The position numbers were made by a program, and so were the translations under genes. This document shows, piece after piece, positions 10,101 through 18,893 of a DNA stretch of 64,000 bases (position 1 is the stretch's first letter; every line of letters begins with the position of its first letter). Location: NCBI GenBank assembly GCA_030432875.1, contig JAUILP010000002.1, positions 47,313-111,312 on the forward strand, read 5' to 3'. This DNA is from Oligoflexia bacterium. Its GTDB lineage: Bacteria; Bdellovibrionota_B; Oligoflexia; Oligoflexales; JAGOVF01. The notes beneath the pieces are model-generated. The model saw only the letters and a program-made list of their open reading frames with translations. It searched no databases and had not been told where the DNA came from.

Positions 10101-10616
10101 GGTACCGCTCACAAAAAACTGAGATACATTGCTGTTATTCATTGAAATAGGGGTGTTTGACAGATCGACTTTGGGAAGAATAGTGTCCTTGATTACAGTT
10201 TTGGTTGCTTGAATAGCGTTGTTAGTGTTGGTATTTTTCAATGCAGCGATTATTTGAACTTCTCCATCAGGAACATCCTCATAATTTACTAAACTTGAAA
10301 AAGCCTCATTTAAACACTGAGTCTCTGCGGTAGCAGCTCCAGAAAGGCTTATTAACACTCCTTCTGGCGTGCATGCTCCAGATATGTGGAAGCTCTCCTT
10401 GTTGCCCAGGTTTATGTAAGCTTCAGTTGTAGATAGGTCAATGGTAGGAGGTCCCCCGCTACCTATATGAGAGGCTTTGTCTCTTTTGTTGGTTTCCGAT
10501 GAAGGGTGCAGAATATTGTTTACATTGTCACAATTGCACAAAAAAATGGAGTATACCCCGATTTGCCCTAATAAAGATAGGAGATAGGATAGCCGGAAAG
10601 TTAATAGTCTTTTCAA
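7173..10616 (-). CDS. Large secreted Ig-like / PQQ-like beta-propeller protein, putative lipoprotein
   Basis: A 1147-residue protein with a TTG start supported by a GAGGGG site 8 nt upstream. The N-terminus is a hydrophobic signal followed by FLCNCDN, so it may be a lipoprotein, though the residue before either Cys is atypical. From about residue 57 there are four Ig-like repeats of about 92 residues, each with SGxC near its start, a second Cys about 30 residues later, and an IKDT linker. Two further beta-sandwich-like stretches follow (about 425-680). A PQQ-type propeller with recurring GTVYxxG and ALNSDGTLKWKF-like blades covers about 690-1010, and a final beta domain ends the protein. Proteins of this build sit on the cell surface or outer membrane; the ligand is unknown. 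No enzyme motif was seen. Confidence 0.8.
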   Translation of the reverse strand: MKRLLTFRLSYLLSLLGQIGVYSIFLCNCDNVNNILHPSSETNKRDKASHIGSGGPPTIDLSTTEAYINLGNKESFHISGACTPEGVLISLSGAATAETQCLNEAFSSLVNYEDVPDGEVQIIAALKNTNTNNAIQATKTVIKDTILPKVDLSNTPISMNNSNVSQFFVSGTCSEENKTIEISGVLSGSAECKDNIFSVSLNYANISDGEVIIVADLKDDAKNSADQIFLTVIKDTLAPSVTLSPSLLNYINQANQTAFTVNGTCSENNGTVIVSGEVSGAAKCMDRNFSLDLDYSDVVDGNVTINADMTDDAGNVAARATKVLIKDVTQPIISLSSTGTQVNDANKSAFVISGTCSDEGLYVAISGAITGNIQCISGIFSAPFDLSNVAEGNIWLYADLNDDAGNFAAQASKSLSVTFNDAPVIVAESIHGLINTPVTLAFQVDEGGGTDEDVQAILMFASSSNETLIQNTNIVINYSDDGASDATGGSLGLTPESNAIGFTKIILTADDQMSTNHLSTQEIFYTVYQNQFSNVYTIPWNSNISANTNLTVRYTSTMTLPSDGKIFLTFSSDVNVAGLTLEQKSGIDGGVTLSYDASQNTITLTRDGTGLDSAAGAKYLIFSGLTNPSKVGRFAAIFYHSNASNTIVEGPFASNFSVTPLNDGLDSSSPWPKYKADYADTSRGKTAGPEYPAIAWTFASGYGDSHSSAVQDNEGNLYFGGNAFNSITSTGELRWTIPKGTNVYYPALSENGTVYFLDGSNIYAVSKDSGAVLWSYNISDSQNYNNGVVLGIDGTVYIFGRYGTNYALNSDGTLKWKFADGNLNVRMAPTFAINPANGNMTSCGETGFRRTTPDGLLIDNLNSDPTLKGIANTSNFVNDAPSVAADNSAYVSGRYAANGIFSMTANAGQKWLNGSSIGGGQSVGGLSSDDSLFFTQSTGNIYAINTSDGTINWGPIVTSGATWTADLAVDPFNNLIFYGNYAINQTNGALKWKYDALGNCDRATIGKNGFLYCLQHYSAANSVFAIKPWTLSSASNQGSYHAGNTMTITAKSSMLRRDPSSGGLDNQAQAIMPNGDKVVLTYQGLDSDKTIWSGTYVIPSDTPLGNYSARIEAQQFHVETDIPTTFPSPLTGSNNSGIFGTLNFVVN

Positions 10617-11108
10617 GGAATATTCCCCTCAAACTTGTTTATATAGGAGTCGGAGGTATTCACTAAAAACTTTAATAAGTGGATTCAGATTTTAGGGAAA
10701 AAAACCGAAAATTACAGAAAAAAATGTAAATTGATTAACCTAAACGTGATGGGCACTATGCGATTATTCTAAATCCTCCTGAAAATGATCAATCTTCTTA
10801 ACTGTATCCAAATGGGTACACTTACTGATTTATCCATCGTAAAAAAATTGAGAATAGGGTTTTGTTGTGCTAAATGAAGTATCAATGCCTGTATAGCGTC
10901 GCGTAGTGAAGAACAATGTGGATTTCTAATCTCTTGTTACATTAAGCTTCCTGACTTAAAAAATCTAAAGAAGTCTCCGGACGTCGCTGAATAATTATCA
11001 ATATGAAACCACAAGAACTAATATTTATCAAAGAAATTTCAACATAATAAAGCGGACGCAAAGATTCAATATAAAAAAGAATATATTCATTTTTGGAGAA
11101 CGAGTGTC
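10617..11108. other. Intergenic region; its right part is duplicated at 13570-13923
   Basis: No gene is visible. The left part holds the ribosome site of the minus-strand Ig-like gene. From about 10761 the sequence is homologous to 13570-13923 upstream of the second peptidase gene. The conserved blocks are ttcttaactgtatccaaatg, ttttgttgtg, gaagaacaatgtgg and catttttggagaac. These are candidates for the promoter or operator of the peptidase genes. Confidence 0.6.
10795..10816 (+). promoter_or_regulatory. Conserved 22-bp upstream element, copy 1
   Basis: The block beginning ttcttaactgtatccaaatg and ending in gg is identical upstream of both peptidase genes (second copy at 13604-13625) while the flanks have drifted. 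It contains an imperfect palindrome (GTATCC-AAAT-GGGTAC here). It lies about 315 nt before the start codon. A binding site is inference. Confidence 0.35.
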
Positions 11109-13502
11109 ATGACTAATTTAGTAATTAAATTTGTGTATTTTTTGTTTTTCCTTAATTCATTTAACGTGGTCATTCTGGCAGAGGAGCAGGTTTCAAATAA
11201 TCAAGACTGTCAAGGAAGGGAGTGCTTTGAGGATCAAATAGGAGTCTCAATTGATTTTTCCTATGTCGATGAGCAGAATAAAAAATTTTTTGAAACTTAT
11301 GCTCCCTTGCTCGATGAAGATTCAAGAAATCAAAGGCTTCTTGGTTATTGGGCTTCGGATCGAGGTTTTAAAAATATGAGACTTGATTCCGTCTTGGCAT
11401 CGCTGTGTGGCGGTTCTTCTGAAGTACCTTTTCATAGACTAAACAACGAAATAAGTAGTGAGCTCTATATTTTTTGCGGATCCAAATTGATTAGAATTAG
11501 GCTTCCTGAAATGAGTCTCTTTTCAGAGGCTAAGGCATTAAGCAACCCCAAAAACGTGTTGTTCGATTTGCGTGATGTTTTACCAGATGAACCGCTCGAA
11601 AGATTAAAAGCGGAGCGTTTTCATTGCAACCTAAGTGAGAACCGCTGTTTTTTTGAAATGCCTTATCTTGAATCAGGGAATGAAATTTATGAGTTTGATC
11701 CCCTAACCGAGCGTGTTTACCAGAGCCGCGAATTTGTGGCAACTCAGGAAGACGATAACGGGGCCTATTCAAACGATTTCACCTATTTAGGTAATGGAAT
11801 TATGATAGTTTCACAAGGATCACATGATTTTTTCTTTTGGAATAAAAATGAGCCCTTCAGTCAAATAAAAATTTTAAATTATTTGAATGAAAAATCGACC
11901 TTTCTAAACAACTTAATTGATCCTGACAATGGCGCTCCTCTTGTCGTTCGAGATAATTTTACCCTAAATGACCCGGCAACAGGACAAGCCTATGCCATAA
12001 TTTCGGCGATAGAAAATGGCCATAAATGGAGATTTGAAAGCCGTTTTATTGTGATGAACGCATCTGGGTCTTATACTTTTCTTCCAAATTATGCGACTAA
12101 TATTCACGGCATATTTGAAAATCAAGTTATATTTTCGGGAACAGGAGCGGGCACGTTATTGTCATTGGATAGTAAAGAATTTTTATCAGTCAATCTCTAT
12201 TCGATGGATTTTTTGAGTGGAACTATAGATGTTATTACAGAGGAAAAACTTCATAATATCGTGGGTCTTAAAAGTGATCGGGCCTATTTTTTTAATGGAC
12301 TATATGATTATTATGACCTTCACAATAATGTAATTGTCGGAAAGGCCGGGGTTTTTTACGAAATAACTGTGGATGGAATGCCTCAAATAGTGCTGAGTAA
12401 ACGAACATCTACTGGAAATATTAGTTCTTGGCAAAATATTTTACTTCAAGATCTATGGGAAAAAACTTCCGTCTTAAATGCAAATGGCATTTATTATTCC
12501 CTTCCCAGTTTTCTACCCTTGACCACAGACGCCATTATAGCTGACATTTCTGGGCCCTATTTTTTCGGCAGTATTATTGCCCACACTTCTAAAGGCTCAA
12601 ATACTCTATATGACAAAATAGATTTTTCATTAATGCCGAGAGATTTTGCTCCTATCAATGAGAAACTTAAGCAGACGGTATATAGAACAACGTCTGTACT
12701 AAATAAAAATTTTGAAATAAACGGGGAGAAAAAAGATCATCTTTTTGACATTCATTTTTTTATGAATAAGGAAACGGATGAAAAATTTAAGTTAGCGAGA
12801 GAAAAAGGAGTAAATGCCCATATTCCAACAATTTTATATATTTATGGTGGAAATGGAAAAAAAGCGATGGATGACGCCACCAGGATAAGTTCGATGTACC
12901 CATGGATAGAAAAAGGCGGGGCTATAGTTTTTGCGGGCATCGCTGGAGGTGAAGATAGCGGTGTTTCAGGTTATTTGTCAGGAATAGCCTCAAATCGTAT
13001 GAACGCCATAAATGACATTGAAGCAATAGCGCAAGTATTGTCGCTTACAATTGGATTCACATCATATCAACATTTGGGGTTCCTCGGAGGAAGCCATGGC
13101 GGTTTTGTTGGTGGTTTGACCTATCTATTAAAGAAAAACATCTGTAAAGCCTATTCACTTCTCGCGGGTTATTACGACCTTAGTAAGATAAAGTCCCCAT
13201 CATGGGAAATAAATTATGGGAAATTCCTAACCCAAAAAATTGAGATGGAAGCCTGGTCACTTATGGATAAGGTCGGTCCTAATGTTTCTTCGGTTGTTTT
13301 ATTGCAGCATAGTTTATGGGACACCGTAGTACCCTACCAGCAGAGCTATAATTTTGCAAAAAAGGTAGCAGATCTCAATGGCAAAGTTTTTCTTCTTACC
13401 TACGAAATGGCCAAGATGGAGAATGATGCTAAAGCAGGTCATAATATCTTTAGTGAGCCAAGTGAGCTGGATTTTTTTATGAAAGAGTTGATGCCACAGT
13501 GA
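11109..13502 (+). CDS. Secreted S9-like (prolyl oligopeptidase family) serine peptidase, copy 1
   Basis: A 797-residue protein. Residues 1-24 are a signal peptide with likely cleavage after ILA. The start follows a tttttggagaac ribosome site that is conserved in copy 2. The N-terminal two thirds is beta-rich and probably forms the propeller seen in S9 peptidases. The C-terminal alpha/beta-hydrolase domain begins near residue 570 with TILYIYGGNG. It has the nucleophile motif GGSHGG (Ser662), the acid in SLWDTVVP (Asp738) and His778 in AGHN, giving a complete triad. The family cleaves short peptides, often after proline. Here the protein is exported, so a role in extracellular or periplasmic peptide breakdown is inferred. 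The closely similar gene downstream is a tandem duplicate. Confidence 0.82.
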   Translation: MTNLVIKFVYFLFFLNSFNVVILAEEQVSNNQDCQGRECFEDQIGVSIDFSYVDEQNKKFFETYAPLLDEDSRNQRLLGYWASDRGFKNMRLDSVLASLCGGSSEVPFHRLNNEISSELYIFCGSKLIRIRLPEMSLFSEAKALSNPKNVLFDLRDVLPDEPLERLKAERFHCNLSENRCFFEMPYLESGNEIYEFDPLTERVYQSREFVATQEDDNGAYSNDFTYLGNGIMIVSQGSHDFFFWNKNEPFSQIKILNYLNEKSTFLNNLIDPDNGAPLVVRDNFTLNDPATGQAYAIISAIENGHKWRFESRFIVMNASGSYTFLPNYATNIHGIFENQVIFSGTGAGTLLSLDSKEFLSVNLYSMDFLSGTIDVITEEKLHNIVGLKSDRAYFFNGLYDYYDLHNNVIVGKAGVFYEITVDGMPQIVLSKRTSTGNISSWQNILLQDLWEKTSVLNANGIYYSLPSFLPLTTDAIIADISGPYFFGSIIAHTSKGSNTLYDKIDFSLMPRDFAPINEKLKQTVYRTTSVLNKNFEINGEKKDHLFDIHFFMNKETDEKFKLAREKGVNAHIPTILYIYGGNGKKAMDDATRISSMYPWIEKGGAIVFAGIAGGEDSGVSGYLSGIASNRMNAINDIEAIAQVLSLTIGFTSYQHLGFLGGSHGGFVGGLTYLLKKNICKAYSLLAGYYDLSKIKSPSWEINYGKFLTQKIEMEAWSLMDKVGPNVSSVVLLQHSLWDTVVPYQQSYNFAKKVADLNGKVFLLTYEMAKMENDAKAGHNIFSEPSELDFFMKELMPQ

Positions 13503-13923
13503 TGGTCGATTATTAGGTTGCTGGTGCCCAAAGCATCAGCGACTGGTTCAAGGGATATAAAACCCTTGGCGATCATCCTAAATCCTTCTGAAAATTATCA
13601 ATTTTCTTAACTGTATCCAAATGGGAACACTTGCTGAGTTTTTCATTGAAATGAATTAGAAAATAAGATTTTGTTGTGATATATGATGCATCAATGTCTA
13701 AATAACGTCATGTAGGGAAGAACAATGTGGCTTTCTTGTTTAATGTCGCATTTAACCACTGTGGCACTGTAATTCTAAAGAATTCTCCGTGCCTCAACTG
13801 ATCATTCATGAGTTTGAATCCACAGAAATTAAAATTCATCATTTTTGTCCCCATACCCTAAAAAGGGAAGCAATGATTCCATTTTTTGTAAAAGAATATT
13901 TTCATTTTTGGAGAACAAATACC
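13503..13923. other. Intergenic region between the duplicated peptidase genes
   Basis: From 13570 on this is the second copy of the upstream region described at 10761. A reading frame runs through 13789-13923 into the second gene, but those 45 codons correspond to non-coding DNA in copy 1, so they are not treated as coding. Confidence 0.7.
13604..13625 (+). promoter_or_regulatory. Conserved 22-bp upstream element, copy 2
   Basis: Identical to the block at 10795-10816 over 22 bp and at nearly the same distance (320 nt) from the start codon. Here the following base change weakens the palindrome (GGGAAC instead of GGGTAC). Confidence 0.35.
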
Positions 13924-16320
13924 ATGACCCATTTTGCTATAAAATATATGTGTTTATTATTTGTCTTTAATGCATTTCTGGGCACCCTGTTTGCGCAAAA
14001 GCAAGCACTCAATAACCCGGACTGTCAAGGAAGGGCCTGCTTTGAGGTTCAAACAGGGGTCTCATTTGATTTTTCCTATATAGATGAGCAGAATAAAAGA
14101 TTTTTTGAAGCTTATGCTCCCTTGCTCGATGAAGAGGCAAAATATAAGAGACTTCTGGGAGATCCCAATGTCGATGAGCATTTTATGTTTATGGGTGGGC
14201 ATATTGATTCCTACTTTTCATCACTTTGTAATAATTTTTCTAAAGAGCTAGTCCATAGGCTTAACAACGAACTGGGTGGCGCAGTCTATTTTTTTTGTGG
14301 CTCCAAATTGGTTAGAATTTTACCGCGTGAATTTAAATTCCTAGCTATGGATCAACTTTTGAGTAGCCAAAAAAACGTGGTGTTAGATTTGCAAGATTTT
14401 TTTACCAATGAGCCGCTTGAAAGATTAAAGGCAGAGCGTTTTCATTGCAACCTGTCTGAAAATCGCTGTTTTTTTGAAATGCCGTATCTTGAATCAGGTA
14501 ATGAAATCTATGAGTTTGATCCCCTATCCAGTCGTGTGTACCCAAGCGCAGAATTTGTGGCAACTCAGGAAGAATATAACGGGGCCTATTCAAACGATTT
14601 CACCTATTTAGGTAAGGGGGTAATGCTTGTTTTGCAGGGAACAGGTAATTTTTTCTTGTGGAATAAAAATGAGCCCTTCGGTGAAAAATTTTTAAATCAT
14701 TTGGATGAAAAATCGGCCTTTATGGACAACCTAACTGATCCCGATAATGGAACTCAGCTATTTATTTGGGATAATTTTATCCTAAATGATCCGGTGACAG
14801 GACTAGCTATTGCAGTAATTTCGGCAATGGATGACCTGAATAAATTTGCATTTGAAAGCCGTTTTATTGTGATGAACTCGTCCGGAGATTATACTTTTCT
14901 CCCTCAATATGCGACAACAATTCACGGTGTATTTGACAATCAAATTATTTTTTCGGGTACAGGAGTGGGTTCGTTTTTGTCATTAGACTATAAAGAGGTT
15001 TTATCAGTCAATCTCTATTCAATGGATATTTTGAGCGGTACTGTAGATATTATCACAGAGGAAAAACTACATAATGTTGAGGGCCTTGAAAGTGATCATG
15101 CCTATTTTTTAAATGAACAAAATAATTTTAGTGATTCTAAAACCACAGTGATTGTTGGCAAGGCGGGAGTTTTTTATGAAATAGTTGTCGATGGAATACC
15201 TCAAATAGTCATGGGCAAACGAAAAACTGAAGGAATGAAAAGTTTTTGGCAAAATATTTTGCTCCAAGATCTAGTGGGAAAATCATCAGTTATAAATTCA
15301 AAGGGATATCATTATAGACTTACCAGTTTTCTGCCTTTGACCACGGATGTTATTATAGCTGATATTTTTGGACCCTATTTTTCTGGTAGCATTATAGCTC
15401 ATAGCTCTGAAAATGCTGTTACCTTATATGACACACTTGACAATGTATTTTTGCCCAGAGATTATGCGTCTATTCAGGAGAAGCTCGACACTACGGTTTA
15501 TAAAAAAACTAAAGTAAAAAATAAAAATTTTGAAATCAATGGGATGGTAAGAGATCATATTTTTGACGTTCATGGTTTTATGAGTACAGAAACTGAAAAA
15601 AAATATGTGCAAGCGAAGGAAAAGGGTGTTAATGCAAATATTCCAATAATTATTAATATTTATGGTGGTTTTGGTCGTGCGACAATGGAACAAGTGACCT
15701 TGACTAACGGAATGTACGAGTGGATTCAAAAAGGTGGCGCGATATTTTTTGCTGGCATCGCTGGCGGAGGGGATAACGGTGGCTCGGGGCACTTTTCAGG
15801 AGTTAATTCACATCGCATGAACGCTATAAATGACATTGAGGCTGTCGCTCAGGCTCTCACAAACTCCTTAGGATTCACTTCATATGAACACATGGGGTTT
15901 GTAGGCGACAGCAATGGCGGCTATGTAGGTGGTTTGACTTATCTATTAAAGAAAAATATCTTCAAAGCATATTCACTCCAGGCAGGAATATACAATCTTG
16001 GCGAAATAAAAAATCCATCCTGGGAATTTGATTTTGGGCCGCTCTTAACAGAAAAGATCGAAATGGACGCCTGGTCGCTTATGGCTAAAGAGGGACCTAA
16101 TATATCTTCCGCTATTTTATTGCAGCATAGTTTATGGGATGGTGTGGTGCCTTATCAACAAAGCTATAATTTTGCAAAGAAGATCGCAGATTTCAGTGGA
16201 AAAGTTTTTCTTTTAACTTATGAGATGGAAAAGGTAACAAATGAAGACATAAAAGGGCATTTCGCGTATACCACTCTAAGTACGCTAGATTTTTTTACGA
16301 AGGAGTTGATGCCGCAATAA
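13924..16320 (+). CDS. Secreted S9-like serine peptidase, copy 2
   Basis: A 798-residue paralogue of the preceding gene. The ATG at 13924 is chosen over an in-frame ATG at 13789. It is preceded by the same tttttggagaac site as copy 1 and opens a proper signal peptide (cleavage near LFAQ). The catalytic triad is kept: Ser663 in GDSNGG, Asp739 in SLWDGVVP and His779 in KGHF. Long stretches such as ERLKAERFHCNLSENRCFFE are identical in both copies. Differences cluster in surface-type positions and in the residues flanking the nucleophile (GGSHGG against GDSNGG), so the two may differ in substrate preference. Both are probably exported peptidases. Confidence 0.82.
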   Translation: MTHFAIKYMCLLFVFNAFLGTLFAQKQALNNPDCQGRACFEVQTGVSFDFSYIDEQNKRFFEAYAPLLDEEAKYKRLLGDPNVDEHFMFMGGHIDSYFSSLCNNFSKELVHRLNNELGGAVYFFCGSKLVRILPREFKFLAMDQLLSSQKNVVLDLQDFFTNEPLERLKAERFHCNLSENRCFFEMPYLESGNEIYEFDPLSSRVYPSAEFVATQEEYNGAYSNDFTYLGKGVMLVLQGTGNFFLWNKNEPFGEKFLNHLDEKSAFMDNLTDPDNGTQLFIWDNFILNDPVTGLAIAVISAMDDLNKFAFESRFIVMNSSGDYTFLPQYATTIHGVFDNQIIFSGTGVGSFLSLDYKEVLSVNLYSMDILSGTVDIITEEKLHNVEGLESDHAYFLNEQNNFSDSKTTVIVGKAGVFYEIVVDGIPQIVMGKRKTEGMKSFWQNILLQDLVGKSSVINSKGYHYRLTSFLPLTTDVIIADIFGPYFSGSIIAHSSENAVTLYDTLDNVFLPRDYASIQEKLDTTVYKKTKVKNKNFEINGMVRDHIFDVHGFMSTETEKKYVQAKEKGVNANIPIIINIYGGFGRATMEQVTLTNGMYEWIQKGGAIFFAGIAGGGDNGGSGHFSGVNSHRMNAINDIEAVAQALTNSLGFTSYEHMGFVGDSNGGYVGGLTYLLKKNIFKAYSLQAGIYNLGEIKNPSWEFDFGPLLTEKIEMDAWSLMAKEGPNISSAILLQHSLWDGVVPYQQSYNFAKKIADFSGKVFLLTYEMEKVTNEDIKGHFAYTTLSTLDFFTKELMPQ

Positions 16321-16367
16321 TAGAGGATAGGGTAGTGCCAAGTAATTTCGCACTAAGTATGGTATGC

Positions 16368-16402
16368 GTCACGGGTGCGCATCAAATCCCCGCACGCGTG
16401 AC
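16368..16402. repeat. Inverted repeat (12-bp arms, one mismatch) between convergent genes
   Basis: GTCACGGGTGCG and CGCACGCGTGAC form a strong hairpin between the second peptidase gene and phoU, which converge here. There is no T-run on either side, so it is not a classical intrinsic terminator, but it could block readthrough or stabilise 3' ends. Confidence 0.5.
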
Positions 16403-16422
16403 CAAAATAACCTCAGGCTAGA

Positions 16423-17097
16423 TTAAACCGACCCACTAAAATACTCCGGTTGATGGCGAACAATTTTTCCCTCAACCATATACACCACATCTTCCGCAAT
16501 ATTCGTGCAGTAATCCCCGATCCTCTCTAAATGCCGACTGATTGATAAATACTGCATAATGGCCTGAACATTTTCGGGGCTTTTTTTGACCGCTGCATAT
16601 ACCTTGGTATACATTTCTCTATTTAGAGCATTGACCTCTTGCTCATCTTGGTGAACAGTTTGCGCGAGTTTAATGTCGCGGCGCACTAGGGCATCGAGGG
16701 ATTTTTTAAGCATGCGAGAAACAATTTCTGCCATTGTGTCAAAGGCAAATGGGGGCGGGACAAGAGGTAAATCAGTAAGTCCCACGGCGCGCTCCGCAAT
16801 GTTAACCGCTAGGTCTCCAATACGCTCTAAATCATTGTTTACTTTAAGAACCCCAATCACAAAACGCAAATCGCTGGCGACAGGCTGCTGGGTAGCAAGT
16901 ATTTTGAGGCAAAACTCTTCGATTTCAACTTCGACTTGATCGACTTGATTGTCAGATGCGATGATCTCGAAGGCCAGTGTGCGGTTGCGTTCGCTTACTG
17001 CTTGTACGCTTTTTTTGACGTTACTTTCAATAAAGCCACTTAAGCTGAGAATACGGGCTTTTAATGTGTCCATTTCTGACTCTAAACTTCGCGTCAT
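16423..17097 (-). CDS. phoU: Phosphate uptake regulator PhoU
   Basis: A 224-residue, all-helical protein of normal PhoU length, with two PhoU three-helix bundles. The metal-binding-type motifs E(R)IGDLAVNIAER near residues 94-106 and ERIGDYCTNIAEDVVYM near 190-206 are the diagnostic repeats. PhoU binds the Pst transporter and the PhoR sensor and represses the Pho response when phosphate is plentiful. A tgagga site lies in front of the ATG. It is the last gene of the pstSCAB-phoU run, 145 bp after pstB. Confidence 0.95.
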   Translation of the reverse strand: MTRSLESEMDTLKARILSLSGFIESNVKKSVQAVSERNRTLAFEIIASDNQVDQVEVEIEEFCLKILATQQPVASDLRFVIGVLKVNNDLERIGDLAVNIAERAVGLTDLPLVPPPFAFDTMAEIVSRMLKKSLDALVRRDIKLAQTVHQDEQEVNALNREMYTKVYAAVKKSPENVQAIMQYLSISRHLERIGDYCTNIAEDVVYMVEGKIVRHQPEYFSGSV

Positions 17098-17242
17098 ACC
17101 AAAATCCTCAGATAATTTAAAAATTAAAAAAACTCAACATGTTCTTTATGCTATCTATTTAGCTTAGCAACTCTCCCGGGTTAGAGCAATTAGAGTCGTG
17201 GCACCCCTAAAGACTAGGGCCAGACATTCGCATTTATCATGA

Positions 17243-18022
17243 TTAACCAAAACGTCCTGAGATATAGTCCTCAGTTTGTTTTAATACGGGCGTTGTGAAT
17301 ATTTTACTGGTATTCCCATACTCAATCAGTTCTCCGTCATAAAAGAATGCCGTATAGTCTGAAATGCGTGCCGCTTGCTGCATGTTGTGGGTGACGATAA
17401 CAATCGTATATTCATTCTTTAACTCTAAAATCAAATCTTCAATGCGTCCCGTTGACCGAGGGTCAAGAGCAGAACAGGGTTCATCCATCAAGATAACCTT
17501 GGGTTTCATGGCGATCGTTCGGGCGATGCAAAGGCGCTGCTGCTGCCCACCTGATAAAGATATAGCAGAATCAAAAAGTCGGCCCTTGACCTCATCCCAA
17601 ATGGCAGCCTGCCTTAGGCTCTGTTCTACGAGCTCATCTTCGTTGATTTTGAAGCCGTTGATTTTTGGTCCCCATAAAATATTTTCATAAATGGTTTTGG
17701 GAAAAGGATTGGGTTTTTGAAATACCATCCCAATCTTGCGTCTTAAACTCACGGCATCGACACTTTTGAGGAGAATATCCTCACCTTCAAGGAATATGTT
17801 TCCTTCTAAGCGGGCAATAGGCTCAAAATCATGCATGCGATTTATAGAGCGGAGTAACGTGCTTTTACCACATCCCGAAGGGCCAATAATAGCGGTCACT
17901 TTATTGATGGGGATGGAAAGATTGACCTTTTTAACGGCTTCATTTTGATTGAAAAACACGCTGAGGTTTTTTACCTCAACAACCGCTTTTTCATAAGGTT
18001 TTGTTATGCTTTGCTGATTCAT
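17243..18022 (-). CDS. pstB: Phosphate ABC transporter ATP-binding protein PstB
   Basis: A 259-residue ABC ATPase that powers high-affinity phosphate import with PstA and PstC. Walker [10 protein letters not shown] lies at residues 47-55. The signature is [16 protein letters not shown], followed by Walker [14 protein letters not shown]; the PCSALDP form is typical of PstB. The start overlaps the end of pstA by 4 nt, indicating translational coupling. Confidence 0.97.
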   Translation of the reverse strand: MNQQSITKPYEKAVVEVKNLSVFFNQNEAVKKVNLSIPINKVTAIIGPSGCGKSTLLRSINRMHDFEPIARLEGNIFLEGEDILLKSVDAVSLRRKIGMVFQKPNPFPKTIYENILWGPKINGFKINEDELVEQSLRQAAIWDEVKGRLFDSAISLSGGQQQRLCIARTIAMKPKVILMDEPCSALDPRSTGRIEDLILELKNEYTIVIVTHNMQQAARISDYTAFFYDGELIEYGNTSKIFTTPVLKQTEDYISGRFG

Positions 18023-18867
18023 AGTTTGACCTTTTTCTCTGTCCGCATCCGGATCAATAATGCCGCAAAATTCAGGGTGAAAAGCATGAGGAGTAGGACG
18101 ATAATCCCCGCGGCAGATACTTGGTGAAATTCTTCTTGAGGGCGGGAAGCCCAGTTGTAAATTTGAATGGGTAGTGTGGTAAATTCGTCAAGAGGGCCCT
18201 CAGGAGTGAAGGCAACATACGTCAAAGCCCCGATCATTATAATAGGAGCTGTTTCTCCCATGGCACGAGAAAGAGCCAGAATAATGCCCGTCATAATTCC
18301 TGGGAGTGCTGTCGGAATGACTTGGCCAATCGTGCATTGCCAGCGCGTCACGCCAAGGGCAAACGCTGCTTCTCGTAAGGTTCTTGGCACTCCTTTGATC
18401 GCTTCTCTGGCTGCGATGATAATCATGGGCAGAACCAAAAGCGAAAGGGTTGCCGCTCCAGAGATGAGAGAACGCTCAAAACCAAGGCCCCGAACAAAAA
18501 GCACTAAACCCAAAAAACCAAAAACGATCGAGGGCGTACCCGCGAGGTTGTTGATATTGAGTTCAATGAGGGTCATGAGGCGGTTTTTAGGGGCAAATTC
18601 TTCGAGATAAACTGCCGTGGCGATACCGATTGGTATGGCAAATATCCCCGTCAGCAAAATCAGCCAAAATGAACCCCAGAGAGCCGCCTTAATTCCTGAT
18701 TTTTCAGGAAAGCGTGAGGGGAAATTGCTGAGGAAGTCAAGACTCACATAGCTCATGCCTTCTCGACCGATATGATATAAAAGGAGCGCTAAAACCCCAA
18801 GGCACAAAAAGGTTGTGACCTGTGCCGTGCGCTTAAAAAAAATATCTTTGTGATGCCGTGAAATCAT
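18019..18867 (-). CDS. pstA: Phosphate ABC transporter permease PstA
   Basis: A 282-residue inner-membrane permease with about six hydrophobic segments. The ABC-permease (EAA) loop reads [19 protein letters not shown]. The [13 protein letters not shown] segment is typical of PstA. It forms the channel with PstC. It lies 26 nt after pstC and overlaps pstB by 4 nt. Confidence 0.96.
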   Translation of the reverse strand: MISRHHKDIFFKRTAQVTTFLCLGVLALLLYHIGREGMSYVSLDFLSNFPSRFPEKSGIKAALWGSFWLILLTGIFAIPIGIATAVYLEEFAPKNRLMTLIELNINNLAGTPSIVFGFLGLVLFVRGLGFERSLISGAATLSLLVLPMIIIAAREAIKGVPRTLREAAFALGVTRWQCTIGQVIPTALPGIMTGIILALSRAMGETAPIIMIGALTYVAFTPEGPLDEFTTLPIQIYNWASRPQEEFHQVSAAGIIVLLLMLFTLNFAALLIRMRTEKKVKL

Positions 18868-18893
18868 AGTTAGGTTTCATAAAATTAAAGGGT

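Larger units (their letters stand above)
10761..13502 (+). repeat. Tandem duplication, copy 1 (regulatory region plus peptidase gene)
   Basis: This segment aligns end to end with 13570-16320. The homology covers about 340 bp of non-coding upstream DNA and the entire peptidase gene. The shared non-coding part shows that a DNA segment was duplicated, not just that two related genes lie side by side. Confidence 0.85.
13570..16320 (+). repeat. Tandem duplication, copy 2
   Basis: Second member of the duplicated segment; see the homologous segment 10761-13502. Divergence is clear in both coding and upstream DNA, so the duplication is not recent. Confidence 0.85.

Noticed and set aside
13789..13923. 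45-codon N-terminal extension of the second peptidase
   Set aside because: The matching DNA in copy 1 is non-coding, and the ATG at 13924 has a conserved ribosome site and signal peptide.
15424..15792. 122-residue minus-strand ORF inside peptidase copy 2
   Set aside because: Antisense shadow with no ribosome site; the plus frame is clearly coding.
18167..18610. 147-residue plus-strand ORF inside pstA
   Set aside because: Antisense shadow of a well-supported pstA gene.
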